Origin: Acidobacteriota bacterium
GTDB lineage: Bacteria; Acidobacteriota; Blastocatellia; Pyrinomonadales; Pyrinomonadaceae
DNA: 7,583 bases
Assembly (NCBI GenBank): GCA_020199975.1
Contig: JAIVJP010000039.1
Location: 1 to 7,583, forward strand
Reading direction: 5' to 3'
The notes beneath the pieces are model-generated. The model was not told the DNA's origin. It saw nothing but the letters and a program-made list of their open reading frames with translations, and ran no database searches. Made by a program: the position numbers and the translations under genes. This document shows positions 5,985 to 7,583 of the stretch, one piece after another (position 1 is the first letter of the stretch; each line of letters begins with the position of its first letter).

Positions 5985-6494
5985 ATGCCAGTCTTAAGAA
6001 TTATGCTAGCGTCTGGCTTCCTTGCATTGAGCTGTTCGCTGGTCAGTGCTCAGCAAGTGTTCACCAGCGACAAGATTGACTACACAATTGAACTGCCTTC
6101 GACTACCTGGCGTGTAGTTTCCGAACCCGATGCGGCGCACGAACACATCGAGTTCGTCTATGGGGACCGCCTCGAGGGGCATTTGCAGCTGCGAAAAGAG
6201 GTTGTAGATGCAGGAACTACGGCATCGGATCTCGCCCGGCGCGATCGCGATCAAAAATTCAGATTTCATCCGGGTTTTGTGGAAGGAAAAGAAGAGACCT
6301 TTTCGGGCCGCTTGAATGGTGTAACCGTCTCGTATGAGTTTATTAAAACCGGCAAGCCAATGATTGGCCGCATCTACTACCTTCAAGCCGACAACCGTAC
6401 TATTTATGCGCTGCGTTTCACCGGTCTGCGAGATAAGCTGGCTCGCATTCGCAATCAAACCGATCTAATCGCCCGCAGCTTCAAACTTAAATAA
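5985..6494 (+). CDS. Secreted protein of unknown function, possibly PsbP/DcrB-like
   Basis: A 169-residue protein from the ATG at 5985. A cleavable signal peptide is clear: a short basic start, a hydrophobic core (MLASGFLALSCSLV), and a V-S-A|Q-Q cleavage site after residue 22. A cysteine at 17 sits in A-L-S-C, which is not a good lipobox, so a soluble periplasmic or extracellular form is likelier than a lipoprotein. The mature part alternates short strands (DYTIELPSTTWRVV, HLQLRKEV, VTVSYEFIKTGKPMIGRIYYL, IYALRFTG) and ends in a helix with IARSFKL. That pattern recalls the PsbP/Mog1/DcrB fold; this is a fold-level guess. I chose 5985 over 5967 because GGATGGAG (5965-5972) serves it as a ribosome binding site. 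It is separated from rph by about 125 bp and ends in a candidate terminator, so it may be its own transcription unit. Confidence 0.8.
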   Translation: MPVLRIMLASGFLALSCSLVSAQQVFTSDKIDYTIELPSTTWRVVSEPDAAHEHIEFVYGDRLEGHLQLRKEVVDAGTTASDLARRDRDQKFRFHPGFVEGKEETFSGRLNGVTVSYEFIKTGKPMIGRIYYLQADNRTIYALRFTGLRDKLARIRNQTDLIARSFKLK

Positions 6495-6517
6495 GCCGTT
6501 GCTCGGGAAAGACCTTG

Positions 6518-6555
6518 TGGCCGCCAAGCTGACCGCTGGAGGCCATTTCCTTTTC
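6518..6555 (+). terminator. Candidate intrinsic terminator after the secreted protein gene
   Basis: TGGCC-g-CCA (6518-6526) pairs with TGG-a-GGCCA (6537-6545) around a 10-nt loop, with one internal mismatch. The tail TTTCCTTTTC follows at once. It lies 24 nt past the stop codon at 6494. Confidence 0.55.
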
Positions 6556-6632
6556 ACGAATCCAATTTTTCAGCGGGTTAATAATGTTAAGCTTGAAAGC
6601 TCCATTAGTTGAAAGACTGCGCCCGGGCGTCG

Positions 6633-6654
6633 GTCTCACGTCAACACGTGGGAC
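6633..6654. promoter_or_regulatory. Hairpin in the leader of the SET-domain gene
   Basis: GTCTCACGT (6633-6641) and ACGTGGGAC (6646-6654) form a 9-bp stem with one G-U pair and a CAAC loop, 33 nt before the ATG at 6688. No T-run follows, so it is not a classical terminator. A perfect palindrome, CGCCCGGGCG, lies just upstream at 6620-6629. The pair could be leader RNA structure or protein-binding dyads. No clear promoter was recognised in the 6556-6632 stretch. Confidence 0.4.
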
Positions 6655-6687
6655 TTAAGGTTTCTCAGTTCGTTAAGGCACTTAACA

Positions 6688-7110
6688 ATGAAGCTCAAGC
6701 TGCATCCTGGACTGGAAATCAAGAGTTCCACAATTGAAGGTAAGGGGTGTTTTTCGAAAACGCACTTTTCCCGTGGCCGAAAGATAGCGGAGTACACCGG
6801 CGAGAGAATATCCCACCCAGAAGCTAATCGCCGCGCCGGACGACGCCGACTCCGTATCTGCGCGATTAATGATCACTGGAGCCTCGACGGCAGCAAAGAC
6901 GGGAACGGCACGCATTACATAAACCATTCCTGCGAACCCAACACCTACATGAAAATACTCTATGGCCATATTCTCTTTATCGCACTCCGCGATATCCAGC
7001 CGGGCGAGGAGATCACACTCGACTACGAGTCGACGCTCCACTCAAATGATAAAAGGTGCACTTGTGGTGCACCTTCTTGTAGAGGAACGATAAATAAGTC
7101 CGAGGGATAG
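6688..7110 (+). CDS. SET-domain protein-lysine methyltransferase, compact bacterial type
   Basis: A 140-residue protein that is almost only a SET domain plus a post-SET motif; such enzymes transfer a methyl group from S-adenosylmethionine to protein lysines. Motifs in order: E-G-K-G-C-F (17-22) as the SAM-binding GxG, EYTGE (35-39), the hallmark Y-I-N-H-S-C-E-P-N (77-85) with Asn79-His80 for SAM, and G-E-E-I-T-L-D-Y (106-113) with Tyr113 as the presumed catalytic tyrosine. The post-SET C-x-C-x4-C (Cys124, 126, 131) would bind zinc together with Cys82, then R-G-T-I. The insert between the SET halves is short, with a basic RRAGRRRLR stretch (48-56). No signal peptide, so it probably acts in the cytoplasm. 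The ATG at 6688 follows AAGG at about 9 nt. The target is unknown; ribosomal or DNA-binding proteins are possible. It stands alone between a terminator and a convergent gene. Confidence 0.9.
   Translation: MKLKLHPGLEIKSSTIEGKGCFSKTHFSRGRKIAEYTGERISHPEANRRAGRRRLRICAINDHWSLDGSKDGNGTHYINHSCEPNTYMKILYGHILFIALRDIQPGEEITLDYESTLHSNDKRCTCGAPSCRGTINKSEG
7053..7075. repeat. Perfect 9-bp inverted repeat inside the SET gene's zinc-cluster codons
   Basis: AAGGTGCAC (7053-7061) and GTGCACCTT (7067-7075) are exact reverse complements around TTGTG. They fall on codons ~122-130, which encode the post-SET cysteines. The RNA would form a stable stem followed by TCTTGT. Confidence 0.7.
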
Positions 7111-7221
7111 TAGGACTCTACGAGTTTCTCTGTGAGCCTCAAATTCTTGCTCCAGAGCCGCTGGGTTTGTAATTGGGAGCGTACAACGGCCAGCATTGTT
7201 TAACTCCACCGAAAAAGAATC

Positions 7222-7583
7222 CTAAGGTGTGGAAGTGAGGTTTTCGCCGAATAGATGGCTTATTGCATCAATGAGTTCGGGCTCTTCTTCGGGCGCGACA
7301 GTGCGCAGGTCAATAAGGACTTTTCCGCCGGCAATGCGGGCGATAACGGGAGGGGAAGATACCCGGAGGCGACGCTGGATTTCGTCCGCTGAAAGACTGG
7401 CGTGCTGAAGCGAAATGAGGACGGTAGCCGGGTGAGTGGCCGGACCCGAACCCCCTCCCACAGCAGACTTGCCCTCCGGGATAGCAATTATTAGTCCCGA
7501 GTTTGGAAACCTTTGTGACAAGCTCTCGGTCAAGTTTTTCGCCCGCAACTCAATTTCCTCCCTACTTAGCGAAAGCATGAGGA
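7222..7583 (-). CDS. selA: L-seryl-tRNA(Sec) selenium transferase, C-terminal part (5' end outside window)
   Basis: SelA is the PLP-dependent enzyme that converts seryl-tRNA(Sec) to selenocysteyl-tRNA(Sec) using selenophosphate. Only about the last 119 residues are in the window; the frame stays open past the right edge, so the visible ATG at 7578 is probably internal. The evidence is the C-terminal domain: the S-A-V-G-G-G-S segment followed by PATVLISLQH, then the SADEIQRRLRVSSPPVIARI stretch and KVLIDLRTVAPEEEPELIDAI, matching the family's usual PPVIxRI and LLLDLRTxxPEE signatures. The usual LP after GGGS is replaced by GP, a minor departure. It stops at TAG 7224-7222 and converges on the SET gene. 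The PLP-lysine region lies outside the window, so activity cannot be judged. selB, selC and selD are not visible. Confidence 0.85.
   Translation of the reverse strand, partial: LMLSLSREEIELRAKNLTESLSQRFPNSGLIIAIPEGKSAVGGGSGPATHPATVLISLQHASLSADEIQRRLRVSSPPVIARIAGGKVLIDLRTVAPEEEPELIDAISHLFGENLTSTP

Noticed and set aside
7097..7117. AGTCC/GGACT hairpin at the SET gene stop as a terminator
   Set aside because: A 5-bp stem with an 11-nt loop and no clean T-run. The 7111-7221 spacer shows no convincing terminator or gene.

Overview
This looks like a chromosomal segment of a free-living, moderate-GC bacterium. It carries mostly housekeeping genes: a class A penicillin-binding protein, tmRNA, glutamate racemase, RNase PH and selenocysteine synthase. 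Short AT-rich inverted repeats of tandem 8- to 11-mers lie between genes, a style I associate with Acidobacteriota (Blastocatellia-like) and similar environmental phyla. That lineage guess is inference; no marker in the window proves it. I see no phage, IS element or CRISPR array.

Layout. (1) 23-757 (+): a serine esterase of the alpha/beta-hydrolase fold. (2) 758-1057: about 300 bp without a gene, holding an inverted pair of ATTTCC-type repeats and a strong hairpin that probably terminates transcription between two convergent genes. (3) 1058-3595 (-): a complete PBP1A-type bifunctional peptidoglycan synthase. (4) 3657-3696: the divergent control region between PBP1A and tmRNA, where a perfect 9-bp inverted repeat places an extended -10 box (TGTTATAAT) on each strand. 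(5) 3711-4101 (+): one-piece tmRNA (ssrA) with encoded CCA and a readable proteolysis tag. (6) 4108-4211: an inverted repeat of GGATTTCG-type units that runs into the start of the next gene. (7) 4168-5055 murI and 5036-5860 rph (+), overlapping by 20 nt. (8) 5985-6494 (+): a secreted small protein, followed by a candidate terminator. (9) 6688-7110 (+): a stand-alone SET-domain protein with a post-SET zinc cluster. (10) 7222-7583 (-): the 3' end of selA, cut by the window edge.

Functionally, PBP1A and MurI act at opposite ends of peptidoglycan synthesis (polymerisation and cross-linking; D-glutamate supply). tmRNA and RNase PH belong to ribosome rescue and RNA 3'-end processing. SelA implies that the organism makes selenoproteins.

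The most unusual observations are: an in-frame 87-bp tandem duplication inside rph, whose two copies differ only at synonymous sites; a murI whose only evident start codon lies inside an intergenic repeat, so the repeat encodes its first ~15 residues; the palindromic divergent promoter between PBP1A and tmRNA; and the compact eukaryote-like SET methyltransferase. I found no clear evidence of a wholly new multi-gene system.
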